A DNA stretch of 64,000 bases from Bradyrhizobium diazoefficiens (GTDB lineage: Bacteria; Pseudomonadota; Alphaproteobacteria; Rhizobiales; Xanthobacteraceae), in NCBI RefSeq assembly GCF_016616885.1, contig NZ_CP067102.1, positions 2,198,501 to 2,262,500 of the forward strand, written 5' to 3'. Positions 49,526 to 59,671 of the stretch are shown piece after piece; within the stretch, counting starts at the first letter, position 1; the number at the start of each line of letters is the position of its first letter. The position numbers and the translations under genes were made by a program. Under the pieces are notes generated by a model. It saw nothing but the letters and a program-made list of their open reading frames with translations, did no database searches and was not told the origin of the DNA.

Positions 49526-50092
49526 ATGAGCACTGCGGAGATGAGCGGGCAACGATCGGTCGGCGCGGTCCTGAACATGCTGGGCCTGCTCGGGATCTCG
49601 CTGGTCCTGACCGTCGCATTTGTCTATCAGCTTGCGCTTGGCGAGTTGCCTTGCCCGCTTTGCCTTCTGCAGCGGGCAGGGTTTATTGCGATCGGCATGG
49701 GCTTCCTGTTCAACCTGCGCCTCGGTGAGCGTGGGTCGCACTATGCGATGATCCTTGTCGCGAGCCTCGTCACCGGTTTCATCTCGCTCCGGCAGGTGTC
49801 CCTGCATCTTGCGCCAGGCGATGCCGGATACGGCTCGGCGCTGTTCGGGCTACATTTCTACACCTGGGCGCTGATCGCGGCCGTCGGCATCGTCTGCTAT
49901 GTCGCACTCGTCTTCGTCCTGAAGGATGTGGCCGGCGAGCGAGATGGCGCTGCGCCGGTGGACGGCCCGGCATCGAACGCGGTCTTCGCAATCTTCATGT
50001 TGCTGGTTGCCGCAAATCTCCTGTCCACCGTGCTGGAGTGCGGAACAGGTCAGTGCGACGACAGCCCGGTCCGCTATCTCCTGCTCAAGTGA
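49526..50092 (+). CDS. dsbB: Disulfide bond formation protein B family
   Basis: 188-residue, four-TM inner-membrane thiol oxidase. First redox pair C43-PL-C46 in LPCPLCLLQRAGFIAIG; periplasmic second pair C172/C177 near the C-terminus (VLECGTGQCDDSP). Passes electrons from a DsbA-like protein to quinone. The C-terminal CGTGQC pair is shifted compared with E. coli DsbB, typical of the DsbB/DUF5993 pairings. No dsbA adjoins. Its 3' end overlaps the convergent hydrolase by 8 bp. Confidence 0.85.
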   Translation: MSTAEMSGQRSVGAVLNMLGLLGISLVLTVAFVYQLALGELPCPLCLLQRAGFIAIGMGFLFNLRLGERGSHYAMILVASLVTGFISLRQVSLHLAPGDAGYGSALFGLHFYTWALIAAVGIVCYVALVFVLKDVAGERDGAAPVDGPASNAVFAIFMLLVAANLLSTVLECGTGQCDDSPVRYLLLK

Positions 50093-50759
50093 CCGGAGCG
50101 AACCGTCCGTCGTGCAGAAACGCGATCGTCTGCTCGATCGCAACGTCGTGGCGCGGCAGTCCGGTGTGCGACGCCTTGACGATGATGTGGTCGGCCATCC
50201 CGGCCAGCTTCGCGCTCTCGACTGAAACCCTGCCGTCATTGGGCCGCGGCAGAACAAAGGTCGAGGCGATCGGCGCGATGGTGCGACATCCGGCGATGAT
50301 GCCAATCGCGTAATCGGGCAACGGCAGATCAGCAAGCACCGGGTCTTGGGCGGTGGTAAGCTGCAAGCCGGCCGGACCGAAAGCGGCGCGGTAGAGCGAC
50401 AGGTCTTTCAACAGATCGGCGACCTCGCTGCCGCCATTGGGCGTCCCCAGCATCACGACCCGGCCAAGCCGCGCCGGCCGGTATCGCGCGATGTAGATCC
50501 GCGTAAGCAGCCCGCCCATGGAATGGGCGACGAAGTGGATCGCGCCGTCGCATTGTTCGACGAATGCGGCGATCGGCGTGTGGATCTCCTCCGCGAGTGC
50601 CTCAAGCGGCTTCTTGCGGCTGGAATAATCGAGATTGAGCGTCGCGAAGCCGCGGCGCTGTAGCGCTCGATCCAGTTTCTTCAACGTCCAGGAGCCGACG
50701 CCGATGCCATGCAGCAGCACCACGCCATCGCACCGCGCATGCGCCGGTACGACGGCCAT
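50085..50759 (-). CDS. Alpha/beta hydrolase, lipase-like
   Basis: 224 residues with an oxyanion-hole start VVLLHGIGVGSWTLKKLDRALQRRGFATLNLDYSS, nucleophile elbow AHSMGG (Ser in GxSxG-like context) and a later ASHTGLP that may supply the catalytic His. Resembles short bacterial triacylglycerol lipase/PGAP1-like esterases. ATG 50759 is chosen; the TTG at 50777 lies inside the upstream acyltransferase gene. It follows that gene by 10 bp on the same strand, suggesting a lipid-related task. Confidence 0.8.
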   Translation of the reverse strand: MAVVPAHARCDGVVLLHGIGVGSWTLKKLDRALQRRGFATLNLDYSSRKKPLEALAEEIHTPIAAFVEQCDGAIHFVAHSMGGLLTRIYIARYRPARLGRVVMLGTPNGGSEVADLLKDLSLYRAAFGPAGLQLTTAQDPVLADLPLPDYAIGIIAGCRTIAPIASTFVLPRPNDGRVSVESAKLAGMADHIIVKASHTGLPRHDVAIEQTIAFLHDGRFAPVT

Positions 50760-50769
50760 GGGCTGCGCG

Positions 50770-53700
50770 TTACGCAACTTCCCGCTCCGATGCCGTCGCC
50801 TGCTCCCGGGCCATCGTGGTTGCCGTCACGTAGTCGGTCTTGCCGCTGCCGAGCAGCGGCACCTTGTCGACCACCATGATCGTTGCGGGAACGGTCAGCT
50901 CGGAGGCGCCGATCGCCTTGGCCTGGGCCTGCATCGTGCTGCGCTCGGCATTCTTCTCCGTCGTCAGCAGCACGATGCGCTCGCCCTTGCGTTGGTCGGG
51001 GATCGACACGGCGACCGAGGCGGCCTGCGGCCACATGGTCGTGGCGATGCTCTCGACCGCCGACAGCGAGACCATTTCGCCAGCGATCTTGGCAAAGCGC
51101 TTGGCGCGGCCCTTGATGGTGATGAAGCCGGCCGGGTCGATCGCGACGATGTCGCCAGTGTCGTGCCAGCCCTCGGCTAGCGGCTCAAGCACGCCAGGAT
51201 TTTCAGCCCTGAGGTAGCCGAGCATCACGTTCGGTCCGCGCACCGAGAGACGTCCGCCCTCCTCGATGCCGGGGACCGGATCGAGGCGGCTTTCCATCAG
51301 CGGCGAGAGGCGGCCGACGGTGCCGGGACGGTTGGCCATCGGCGTGTTCATCGCCAGCACCGGCGCCGTCTCGGTGACGCCATAGCCTTCGAGGATGCGA
51401 ATCCCGTAGCGCTCCATGAACACCTGCCGCGTCCGGTCCTTGACCGCCTCGGCGCCGGCGATCACCAGGCGCAGGGTACGGAAGTCGTAGGCGTGCGCCG
51501 AGCGAGCGTAGCCGGTGAGGAACGTGTCGGTGCCGAACAGGATCGTGGCGCCGGTCTGATAGATCAGCTCGGGCACGATGCGGTAGTGCAGCGGCGAGGG
51601 GTACATATAGATCGGGATGCCCGCGAGCATCGGCATCATCATTCCGCCCGTCAGGCCAAATGAGTGGAACACCGGCAGCACGTTGAACACCTTGTCATTG
51701 GCATTGGCATCGACCCGCGCCAGCGCCTGCGCGGCGTTGGCAAGAATGTTGCGGTGGGACAGCACCACGCCCTTTGGGGTACCTTCCGAGCCCGACGTGA
51801 ACAGCACAACGGCTGGGTCGTTGGCCTGGCGGGCGACGCGCGGCGCAGTGCCCGCAAGCAGGCCCTTGATCTTGTCGGCCGTGCCGATCGAGGCGCGGAC
51901 GTCCTCGAGATGGACGATGCGCGCCTCCGCGGAGATCGCTGCCATCAGCTTGTCGAGCTTGCCCTTCTCGATGAACGCCTTTGAGGTCAGCACGGTCTTG
52001 ACCTGCGCGGCCTTCATGGCCGCGAGGACATTGACCGGGCCGGCGGAGAAGTTGAGCATCGCCGGAACGCGGCCGATGCTTTGCAGCGCCATGAAGACGA
52101 CGGCGACGCCCGCGGAGTTCGGCAGCAGCACGCCGACATTTTCGCCGGCCGCGGTGCCGGTTTCGAGCTTGCGGCTCAAGACCTGCGCGCCGAGGATCAG
52201 CTTGCGATAGGTCAGCTTGGTGCCGAGCGCGTCCTCGACGATGACCTTGCCGGTGTCACGGTCGCGATAGGCGTGGCCTAGCGCTTCGAACAGCGTGTGG
52301 TCGAGCATGGCATTCTTGACCATCGCGTCGATCATGACGTCCTGGAGCGCCGCGCCCGCAGCATTTCGGCGCGCCTTGCCCTTCAGCGCGGGATCGACCG
52401 GAAGCTTGACCGGCGGCAGGATTGTGACAGTCACCCGCGGAAACCACGAGCGCTTGATCTGGCTGCTGTTGAGATAGCTGAGATGCGAGCGCTGGGCGCC
52501 CTCGATGCGAACCGGCACGACCACGGCGTCGGCCTTGTCCGCGATCATCGCGGTGCCGTCATAGACCTTCATCAGCGAGCCAGAGACCGTGATCCGTCCT
52601 TCCGGGAAGATGACGACCGGTTCGCCGGCGGCGACGAGCTTGATCAGATCGCGTGCGGCCAGCGGCTTGCTCGGGTCCATGGTGTAGTGCTTGACCACAC
52701 GCAGGAACGGCTTGGCCCACCACGCCTTGGAGATGCCGGTATCGACCGCGAAGCTCGCGTCGATCGGCAGCACGGCGTGCAGCAGCGGGCCGTCGATCAG
52801 GCTCACATGATTGGGTGCGATCAACATGCGCGTTCCTGATGGCGGCAGGTTCTCGAGCCCGCGCACCTCGGTACGAAACAGGGAGCGGAACAGGAGCCCG
52901 CCGAAATCGCGCACGCCTTCCTTGCCCCATTTCGTCAGCACGAACCAGACCGCGCCGAAGCTTGCGACGCCCAGGCCGAGGAAGATCCAGCCGACATGCA
53001 ATCCGCCCGCCTGCAACAGCGCGACGAACAGCGAGCCGATCACCATGAAGGCGGCCTGCAGCACGTTGCCAGCGGCGATGATACGGGCGCGCTCGTTCGG
53101 AGCCGACCACGCCTGCACCGCGGCGAAGGATGGAACGACGAACAGTCCGCCGCCGAAAGCGAAGGCGACGAAGTCGATCAGCATGCGCAGGCCCGCAAAC
53201 GAGGTTGCGAAATCGACCGCGGCGATGTCGTTCCCCTTCACGGTGACGCCGATGGCCCAGGCGAGGTCGATACCGGCAAATCCCATCATGATGGCGCCGA
53301 TCGGGACCAGCGCGAGGTTCGGGCGCACGTGGCTCAGGCTGGCCGCAAACAGCGAGCCGACGGCGATGCCGATCGCGAAGATCGCCAGGCACAGCGTCAC
53401 CACGCCTTCGCTGCCACCGACAACGTCCTTGACCAGCGCCGGCAGCAGCGACAGCACGATCGCGCCGACCAGCCAGAACCAGGAGACGATCACGGTGCCG
53501 TCCCACAGCCGGTGGTCAGCATAGAGCGTCTTCAACAGGCTGAGCGTCGAGGTCCAGGGATTGGCATCGACGGGCAGATCAGGCGCGGAGGGCGTTGTTT
53601 GCGGAATGCGGGAGGCAAAGGCCCATGAGAACAGGGCCAGCACGACCACGGCCGATGCGACCCAGCCCATATGGGCGGAGCCGGCCACGAACTGGCCGCC

Positions 53701-54174
53701 CGCGACGGTGCCGAGCAGGATGGCCATGAAGGTCGCGCCTTCGACCAGCGCGTTACCGGTCGCGAGCTCACCGAGCTCGAGCTGGTCCGGCAGCATGGAG
53801 TATTTTACAGGGCCGAACAGGGCGGCGATGATGCCGAACAGCGCAAGCGCCGCGAACAGCAGCGGCACCGAATGCAGGAAGAAGCCGGCGGCGGCGAAGG
53901 CCGCAGCGAATATCTCGGCAAATTTCAGCCGCCTTGCGACGACCGACTTGACGTATTTGTCGGCGAGCTGGCCGCCGAGCCCGGACAGGATGAAATAGGG
54001 GAAGATGAAGACGGCGCCTGCCACCGTCACCAGCGCATCGCCGTGGCCGGTCGCGGCACTGTAAAGCAGGATGATGACGAGTGCGTTCTTGAGCACGTTG
54101 TCATTGAGCGCCGAGAAGAACTGCGCCCAGAACAGCGGCGCGAAGCGGCGTGACGACATCAAATCCCTGATCAT
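50770..54174 (-). CDS. Trifunctional LplT-PlsC-acyl-ACP synthetase (Aas-like)
   Basis: 1134 residues. An N-terminal MFS flippase of LplT type (FWAQFFSALNDNVLKNALVIILLYSAATGHGDALVT, about 1-400) is joined to a PlsC acyltransferase (NHVSLIDG HX4D box, FPEGRITVSG, about 430-630) and an AMP-binding acyl-ACP synthetase (LFTSGSEGTPKGVVLSHRN, GYGVTETAPV, terminal LLGSGKTDYV, about 650-1130). It imports lysophospholipid, activates fatty acid and reacylates, recycling membrane phospholipid. E. coli uses two proteins for this; here they are one chain. AGGAC precedes ATG 54174. Confidence 0.9.
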   Translation of the reverse strand: MIRDLMSSRRFAPLFWAQFFSALNDNVLKNALVIILLYSAATGHGDALVTVAGAVFIFPYFILSGLGGQLADKYVKSVVARRLKFAEIFAAAFAAAGFFLHSVPLLFAALALFGIIAALFGPVKYSMLPDQLELGELATGNALVEGATFMAILLGTVAGGQFVAGSAHMGWVASAVVVLALFSWAFASRIPQTTPSAPDLPVDANPWTSTLSLLKTLYADHRLWDGTVIVSWFWLVGAIVLSLLPALVKDVVGGSEGVVTLCLAIFAIGIAVGSLFAASLSHVRPNLALVPIGAIMMGFAGIDLAWAIGVTVKGNDIAAVDFATSFAGLRMLIDFVAFAFGGGLFVVPSFAAVQAWSAPNERARIIAAGNVLQAAFMVIGSLFVALLQAGGLHVGWIFLGLGVASFGAVWFVLTKWGKEGVRDFGGLLFRSLFRTEVRGLENLPPSGTRMLIAPNHVSLIDGPLLHAVLPIDASFAVDTGISKAWWAKPFLRVVKHYTMDPSKPLAARDLIKLVAAGEPVVIFPEGRITVSGSLMKVYDGTAMIADKADAVVVPVRIEGAQRSHLSYLNSSQIKRSWFPRVTVTILPPVKLPVDPALKGKARRNAAGAALQDVMIDAMVKNAMLDHTLFEALGHAYRDRDTGKVIVEDALGTKLTYRKLILGAQVLSRKLETGTAAGENVGVLLPNSAGVAVVFMALQSIGRVPAMLNFSAGPVNVLAAMKAAQVKTVLTSKAFIEKGKLDKLMAAISAEARIVHLEDVRASIGTADKIKGLLAGTAPRVARQANDPAVVLFTSGSEGTPKGVVLSHRNILANAAQALARVDANANDKVFNVLPVFHSFGLTGGMMMPMLAGIPIYMYPSPLHYRIVPELIYQTGATILFGTDTFLTGYARSAHAYDFRTLRLVIAGAEAVKDRTRQVFMERYGIRILEGYGVTETAPVLAMNTPMANRPGTVGRLSPLMESRLDPVPGIEEGGRLSVRGPNVMLGYLRAENPGVLEPLAEGWHDTGDIVAIDPAGFITIKGRAKRFAKIAGEMVSLSAVESIATTMWPQAASVAVSIPDQRKGERIVLLTTEKNAERSTMQAQAKAIGASELTVPATIMVVDKVPLLGSGKTDYVTATTMAREQATASEREVA

Positions 54175-54534
54175 GACGAGTCCTGTTTTGGAAAGGCAGC
54201 CTGAGGTTGTTCGCGTTGTCGGTGAAACGTCACGACCGGAAGGTTGTGGGAGAGCGATTGCACGGTGACGATCGTCGCCGGCCAGCTGTGTCCCCTCGGT
54301 CCTTCCGATCCTTTTGGTCTCCAGGTGGTCTCGTTAGGTTCGCAAATATCCGGTTGTGGCCGCAGTTTCGGGCCGAAATGCCGCGCTTACGGGGATATCG
54401 CCCTGGCCGATAAGCAAAATCTGAACGGCATCTCTGACATCAGCGGAATCGGCCACGAATGTCCGGACATAGTAAGTCCTATGTTGCGGCCGGTCCTCGC
54501 ATTCGAGTGGACGCGCATGCGCTCCGGCTTCTCC
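54175..54534. other. Gene-free upstream region of the acyltransferase gene
   Basis: 360 bp with lower coding bias than its flanks. Open plus frames here merely extend the TetR reading upstream. No clear operator seen. Confidence 0.4.
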
Positions 54535-54801
54535 TCAGGTGAGGTGGGGGAGATGACGAAAGGGGTTGACGCGGCCGAGCAGGCTGAAGTGGCGGCGCTT
54601 CTGGCGGGCACCGGCGCGGCTGGTCCGCCACATCCGGAAGGTCGCGCGGCGCTCAGCGAGTACGCCGGCAATGTCGCAGGCATTTGCGATCCGATCGATC
54701 GGGGCCATGACGACCCGCAGCAGCGCGCGGCCGAAACCGCTGACGAGGGCCGCGGCGTCATCGACGAAGGTGGAGGCGATATCAACAGCGAGCGTTTGCA
54801 T
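54535..54801 (-). CDS. Small uncharacterised protein divergent from TetR
   Basis: 88 residues: MQTLAVDIASTFVDDAAALV and SGFGRALLRVVMAPIDRIAN, then ACDIAGVLAERRATFRMWRT and a basic C-terminus. Third codon positions are almost all G or C in this frame, the best evidence that it is real. GGAG precedes ATG 54801 by about 9 bases. No membrane segment and no known domain. The TetR operators lie just upstream (from 54824), so it is a probable TetR target. Confidence 0.6.
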   Translation of the reverse strand: MQTLAVDIASTFVDDAAALVSGFGRALLRVVMAPIDRIANACDIAGVLAERRATFRMWRTSRAGARQKRRHFSLLGRVNPFRHLPHLT

Positions 54802-54823
54802 TTTGCAGGGCTCCAGGTTAATT

Positions 54824-54866
54824 TGAACAATGTTCACGTGAGTAGCTTGAAAATGAACAATGTTCA
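54824..54866. promoter_or_regulatory. Twin TetR operators
   Basis: Two exact copies of the 13-bp dyad TGAACAATGTTCA at 54824-54836 and 54854-54866, 30 bp centre to centre (about three helical turns). The second overlaps the TetR start codon. Typical TetR/AcrR-type symmetric sites in a divergent promoter. Confidence 0.85.
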
Positions 54867-55473
54867 AGAAGAATCGCTGCGGGACCAAAAAAAGAATCGA
54901 CGGCGTCTCCAAATCCTGGAGATCGCCCGCAGCATTATCGCGTCTAAAGGATTGAGATCGTTAAAGGTTCGGGACGTGGCCGACGCCACCGGCTGCTCGG
55001 TCGGCAGCGTCTATAACGAGTTCGGCGACTTCGACGGGGTGATCCTGACGGTCAACCGGGAGACGGTTCAGGCGCTGACGGAGCGGCTGCGAGGTGTTCC
55101 GGCTGAGGATCCGGTCCGCCAGCTCTATGGTCTGGCAGAGACCTATCTCGAATTCTTCGCCGAAAACGCCAATCTGTTGCGCTCGCTGTTCGAGCATCGG
55201 ATGGAGGACGACCGTCCCTATCCCGACGACATTCTTCAGATGGTGATGGACGCCTTCGCGTTGATGCATTCGCCTCTGGTGCGTGTGCTACCGGATGCGG
55301 ATGACGTGAAAATCGCATTGCTGTCGCGTACGTTGTTTTCCGCAGTGCATGGGATCATCTCGCTCGGCCTTGAAGAGCGCATGGTCGCCGTGCCGCCGCA
55401 GATGCTGCGCCAGCAGGTCACGCAGTTCCTTGACGCGCATCTCCTGGGTCTCGGGATCTTGCCGGCGCGATAA
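54853..55473 (+). CDS. TetR-family transcriptional regulator
   Basis: 206 residues: HTH domain (RRRLQILEIARSIIASKGLRSLKVRDVADATGCSVGSVYNEFGDFDGVILTVN, about 15-70) and a TetR ligand-binding C-terminal half (YLEFFAENANLLRSLFEHRMEDDRPYPDDI, GIISLGLEERM). ATG 54853 sits in the second operator; the in-frame GTG 54838 is an alternative. It should autorepress and control the divergent 88-residue gene, and perhaps the acyltransferase farther on. Such regulators often sense fatty acyl compounds. Confidence 0.85.
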   Translation: MNNVQEESLRDQKKNRRRLQILEIARSIIASKGLRSLKVRDVADATGCSVGSVYNEFGDFDGVILTVNRETVQALTERLRGVPAEDPVRQLYGLAETYLEFFAENANLLRSLFEHRMEDDRPYPDDILQMVMDAFALMHSPLVRVLPDADDVKIALLSRTLFSAVHGIISLGLEERMVAVPPQMLRQQVTQFLDAHLLGLGILPAR

Positions 55474-55481
55474 GGCGACGG

Positions 55482-56786
55482 TCACGCGCGAGCAGCTTCG
55501 CGCCTCGCGGTGACGAGAACGACGTCCGGTCTTCCGTTGTCGACCTGAACCCGGTTGCGCCCCTTCTCTTTGGCGCGATAGCAGGCTGCATCCGCCCGGC
55601 GCATCGCCTCTTCAAGCGTAGTGTTGGCGTCGGCAATCAAGGCAACGCCGATGCTGGCGGTCACTGCGAAGCAGCGATCGTCCCAGGCAAAATTGAACAG
55701 CTCAAGCGACCGCCGCAGCCGCTCGGCGATGTCGACCGCGTCGTAGGGCGCGCATCGCGGCAGGATCAGTCCGAATTCGTCGCCGCCGAGCCGCGCGACC
55801 AGATCATGCGGGTGCCGATCCTGCTGCAGCAGGCGCGCGACCTGACACAGCAGCCGATCGCCGGCGAGATGGCCGCAGCTGTCGTTGACGCTCTTGAACT
55901 GGTCGAGGTCGAGCAGGATCAGGCTGAGCGAATCGTCACGATGGCCATCGAGCTCGCTCTGCAGGCGCGCCTCGAAGGCCCGCCGGTTGGCGATACCAGT
56001 CAACCAGTCGTGCGAGGCCTGAAAGGCGAGGCGCTCCTTCTCGGCACGCAGCGCATCCTCGAACGCCTGACGCTGCAGCACCAGTCGCCGCGTATGCCAG
56101 ATCAGGAGCAGGATCAGGCTCGCGGCGCTGGCGACGTTCAAGGACGTCAGCGTGAACTTGATGGCGCGGGAACCTTCGCCGAGCACGGTCGAGAACCGCT
56201 CGGCATGCCCCGTGAACTGCCTGTTCAACTCGGATAGCCGCGACGACAGGAATTGCACACGGTCGCCGTCCCGAATGGGGCCATTTTTCAGCTCACCCTT
56301 GATGACTTCACCGAAGACGCTGAGCTCCAGCAGCATCGGATCGGTGGCAGCCCATTCCCCGATCGCTTCGCGGAGGAAGCTGACCTGCTTGAAATAGCGG
56401 AACAGCCAGATCAGGCCGGGAACGTCATTGGGGTGGTTGCCGCCCTGCAGGAAGCCAATGCGGGCGATCTCGACATCGACCGGATCGCGCTCGAGCGCCC
56501 ATCTTGCATATTCGTCGGCGATCGGGACGGCGAGCGAGGTCTGGTATTGCGCGAACTGGCTGGCTTGGCCCGAATGCAGATAGAGGTTGAGGAAATAGAC
56601 GGCGTTCTTCTGCGAGCGCGACCACATCGCCTCGCCCGCGACATAGGCGCGAACCGATGACATCACCTCCAAGCTGAATCCCGCGATCGCTGCCTGAAGC
56701 ACGACGACCATGACGAAGGGCGAGACGAGCTTGATGACGTGAAGGAAGGTCCGTCCCTTCACCGACGTTGCTGTTCTGCGAAGCAC
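55482..56786 (-). CDS. Membrane GGDEF diguanylate cyclase
   Basis: 434 residues from GTG 56786 (GGGGA upstream; a TTG at 56840 is also open). TM1 at about 17-40, a periplasmic helical sensor region, TM2 near 245-265 (SLNVASAASLILLLIWHTRRL), then the GGDEF domain with DLDQFKSVND, active-site LGGDEFGLI and ASIGVALI. The site is intact, so c-di-GMP synthesis is expected. The inhibitory RxxD before GGDEF reads RHPHDLVARLGGDEF, which lacks a clean RxxD at the usual spacing. Convergent with the TetR gene (8-bp gap). Confidence 0.9.
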   Translation of the reverse strand: MLRRTATSVKGRTFLHVIKLVSPFVMVVVLQAAIAGFSLEVMSSVRAYVAGEAMWSRSQKNAVYFLNLYLHSGQASQFAQYQTSLAVPIADEYARWALERDPVDVEIARIGFLQGGNHPNDVPGLIWLFRYFKQVSFLREAIGEWAATDPMLLELSVFGEVIKGELKNGPIRDGDRVQFLSSRLSELNRQFTGHAERFSTVLGEGSRAIKFTLTSLNVASAASLILLLIWHTRRLVLQRQAFEDALRAEKERLAFQASHDWLTGIANRRAFEARLQSELDGHRDDSLSLILLDLDQFKSVNDSCGHLAGDRLLCQVARLLQQDRHPHDLVARLGGDEFGLILPRCAPYDAVDIAERLRRSLELFNFAWDDRCFAVTASIGVALIADANTTLEEAMRRADAACYRAKEKGRNRVQVDNGRPDVVLVTARREAARA

Positions 56787-57029
56787 TGCGTTCCCCAAGT
56801 CACTCAACGACCCCAGCGGAGCGTTGCGCCTGCAACGCAAAGTAGAGGAGAAGGTTGCTTAACTCGACCTGAAAGACGCGGAGGCTGTGTCGTAGAGTGA
56901 AAGCGTTGTGAAGTGGATGCGCGCAGATCGTAGCAAATGCCACAGAGCCGGAACCAGCGCGTCATCGGCGCGCCGATGCCGCGAATCCGGTCTTTGCGAT
57001 TTACTCGATTGAGAGGAATTGGATCGGGA

Positions 57030-58334
57030 CTAGACCAGCACCGGCTTGCGCACGCGGCCGGCATCGCCGAACACGCGCAGATAACGCTCGATCTCCGAGG
57101 GCATGCCGGTTGCTTTCTCCGGATTATCGGAGAGCTTCACGGCCGGACGTCCGTCCACCGACGTCACCTTGCAGACCAGCGAGATGGGATCGAGATTGAA
57201 CGAACCGTCCGGCGCGCAGCCGACGAAATCGTTGGTGAGGTTGGTGCCCCAGCCAAACGAGAGCCGCACGCGGCCGGAGAAGTGGTGATAGGTCTCCTCG
57301 ATCGAGCCGACGTCCATCGCGTCGGAGAACACGAGCAGCTTGTCTTTCGGATTGCGGCCCTTCTTCTCCCACCAGGCGACGATCTCCTCGCCGGCCTGGA
57401 TCGGCGGCGCGCTGTCAGGGCGGAAGCCGGTCCAGTCGGCCACCCATTCGGGCGCATCGCGCAGGAAGGCCTTGGTGCCGAAGGCGTCCGGCAGCGCGAT
57501 CAGCAGATTGCCGCCATAGGTCTGGCGCCACTGGTCGAGAATGCGATAGGGCGCCCAGCGCAATTCCTCGTCGTCCTTGGCGAGCGCGGCCGCGACCATC
57601 GGCAGCTCATGCGCATTGGTGCCGATGGCCTCGAGATCGTTGTCCATCGCGAGCAGAACGTTGGACGTGCCGATGAAGGACGAGCCCAGCCCCTCCTTGA
57701 CCGCTTCCACGCACCAGCGCTGCCAGAGGAAGCCGTGGCGGCGGCGGGTACCGAAGTCGGACAACCGCAAATTCTCCAGCTTGCGCAGCCGCTCCACCTT
57801 GGTCCACAGCTTGGCTTTGGCGCGGGCATAGAGCACGTCGAGCTCGAAGCGGGCGCGCCCCTTCATCGCCGCGCGCGAGCGCAATTCGTTGAGGATCGCG
57901 AGCGCCGGAATCTCCCACATTGTGGTGTGGGTCCACGGCCCGTGGAAATGCAGCTCGTACTGGCCCTCGACCTTGCGCAGCTCGTATTCGGGAAGGCGGA
58001 ATTCGGCGAGCCAACGGATGAAGTCCGCCGAGAACATGTGGGTCTTGCCGTAGAAGGTGTTACCGGCAAGCCAGATCAATTCCTTCTTGGTGAAGCGAAT
58101 GGTGCGGGCGTGGTCGAGCTGGGCGCGTAGCTCGACCTCGTCGATGATCTCGGCAAGCCGCACATGGCGCGAGCGATTGATGACCGAGAAAGTCACCTGC
58201 TGATCCGGGTACGATTCCCGAATCATCTGTAACATCAACAGCTTATAGAAGTCGGTATCGAGCAGGCTGCGGATGATGGGATCCAGCCGCCAGCTGTGAT
58301 TGTAGGTTCGGCTCGCAATATCGGTCACTGTCAT
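57030..58334 (-). CDS. pncB: Nicotinate phosphoribosyltransferase
   Basis: 434 residues, full length. Makes nicotinate mononucleotide in NAD salvage. Typical stretches: [125 protein letters not shown]. Stands alone; GGATAATG-like promoter elements are not obvious. Confidence 0.95.
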   Translation of the reverse strand: MTVTDIASRTYNHSWRLDPIIRSLLDTDFYKLLMLQMIRESYPDQQVTFSVINRSRHVRLAEIIDEVELRAQLDHARTIRFTKKELIWLAGNTFYGKTHMFSADFIRWLAEFRLPEYELRKVEGQYELHFHGPWTHTTMWEIPALAILNELRSRAAMKGRARFELDVLYARAKAKLWTKVERLRKLENLRLSDFGTRRRHGFLWQRWCVEAVKEGLGSSFIGTSNVLLAMDNDLEAIGTNAHELPMVAAALAKDDEELRWAPYRILDQWRQTYGGNLLIALPDAFGTKAFLRDAPEWVADWTGFRPDSAPPIQAGEEIVAWWEKKGRNPKDKLLVFSDAMDVGSIEETYHHFSGRVRLSFGWGTNLTNDFVGCAPDGSFNLDPISLVCKVTSVDGRPAVKLSDNPEKATGMPSEIERYLRVFGDAGRVRKPVLV

Positions 58335-58553
58335 GGCCGAATTCTAGCGTGGCCGCCCGCGCGCAACCAGTGGGTTTGGCGAGGGGCTGGCCATCGCTTG
58401 GCACCCGGCGAAGCATTGCCGTCTCCGCTGAAACAACTCCTTGGTCCAGCGCAGCGGCGCGGTCACCCGCCATGAGGGTCGAGGCGTGGACCGCCGCCAA
58501 TTGCGCCCGCGCCTGATCCCGCTCCGACAGGACCTCGTATCGGCGCGTCAGAT

Positions 58554-58805
58554 TCAGGCGGCGACCGTCGCAGCCACCGATTCCAGTTGCGCGCGAATCC
58601 AGCGATGTCGCGGTGGAAGCCGTTCGCGGCGAGCCGGCGGTCGAAGTCGAGCCGCTCGTTGTCGGTGTAGACCACGGTGATGTGACGAGCCGCGAGATAG
58701 GTGCTGCGGCTGGCCGGAGCAGCGCGCGCCTTGGGATCGTAGTAACAGACGTAATGATCGCTCAGCAATCGCTTCTGCACGATGTCGATGCCGGACGGCG
58801 GCAGT
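58554..58805 (-). pseudogene. LysR regulator remnant upstream of pcaHG
   Basis: Minus-strand text LPPSGIDIVQKRLLSDHYVC, then YYDPKARAAP, YLAARHITVVYTDNERLDFD and RRLAANGFHRDIA is the middle of a LysR effector domain. After a frame change, RAQLESVAATVAA and a stop (58556-58554) match a LysR C-terminus. The HTH is missing and the centre is deleted. Its divergent position to pcaHG suggests the decayed original regulator. Confidence 0.7.
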
Positions 58806-58833
58806 ATAATCGATCTATTTATCTGTGGAATAG

Positions 58834-59667
<834 letters not shown>

Positions 59668-59671
59668 GCCA

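Noticed and set aside
54387..54830. 147-codon minus frame beside the TetR gene
   Set aside because: Ser/Pro/Cys-rich composition; the neighbouring frame (54535-54801) has the correct third-base bias.
54244..54852. Upstream extension of the TetR reading frame (to 54244)
   Set aside because: The extra 203 codons lack domains, run opposite the 88-residue gene and pass through both operators; TetR proteins start near 54853.
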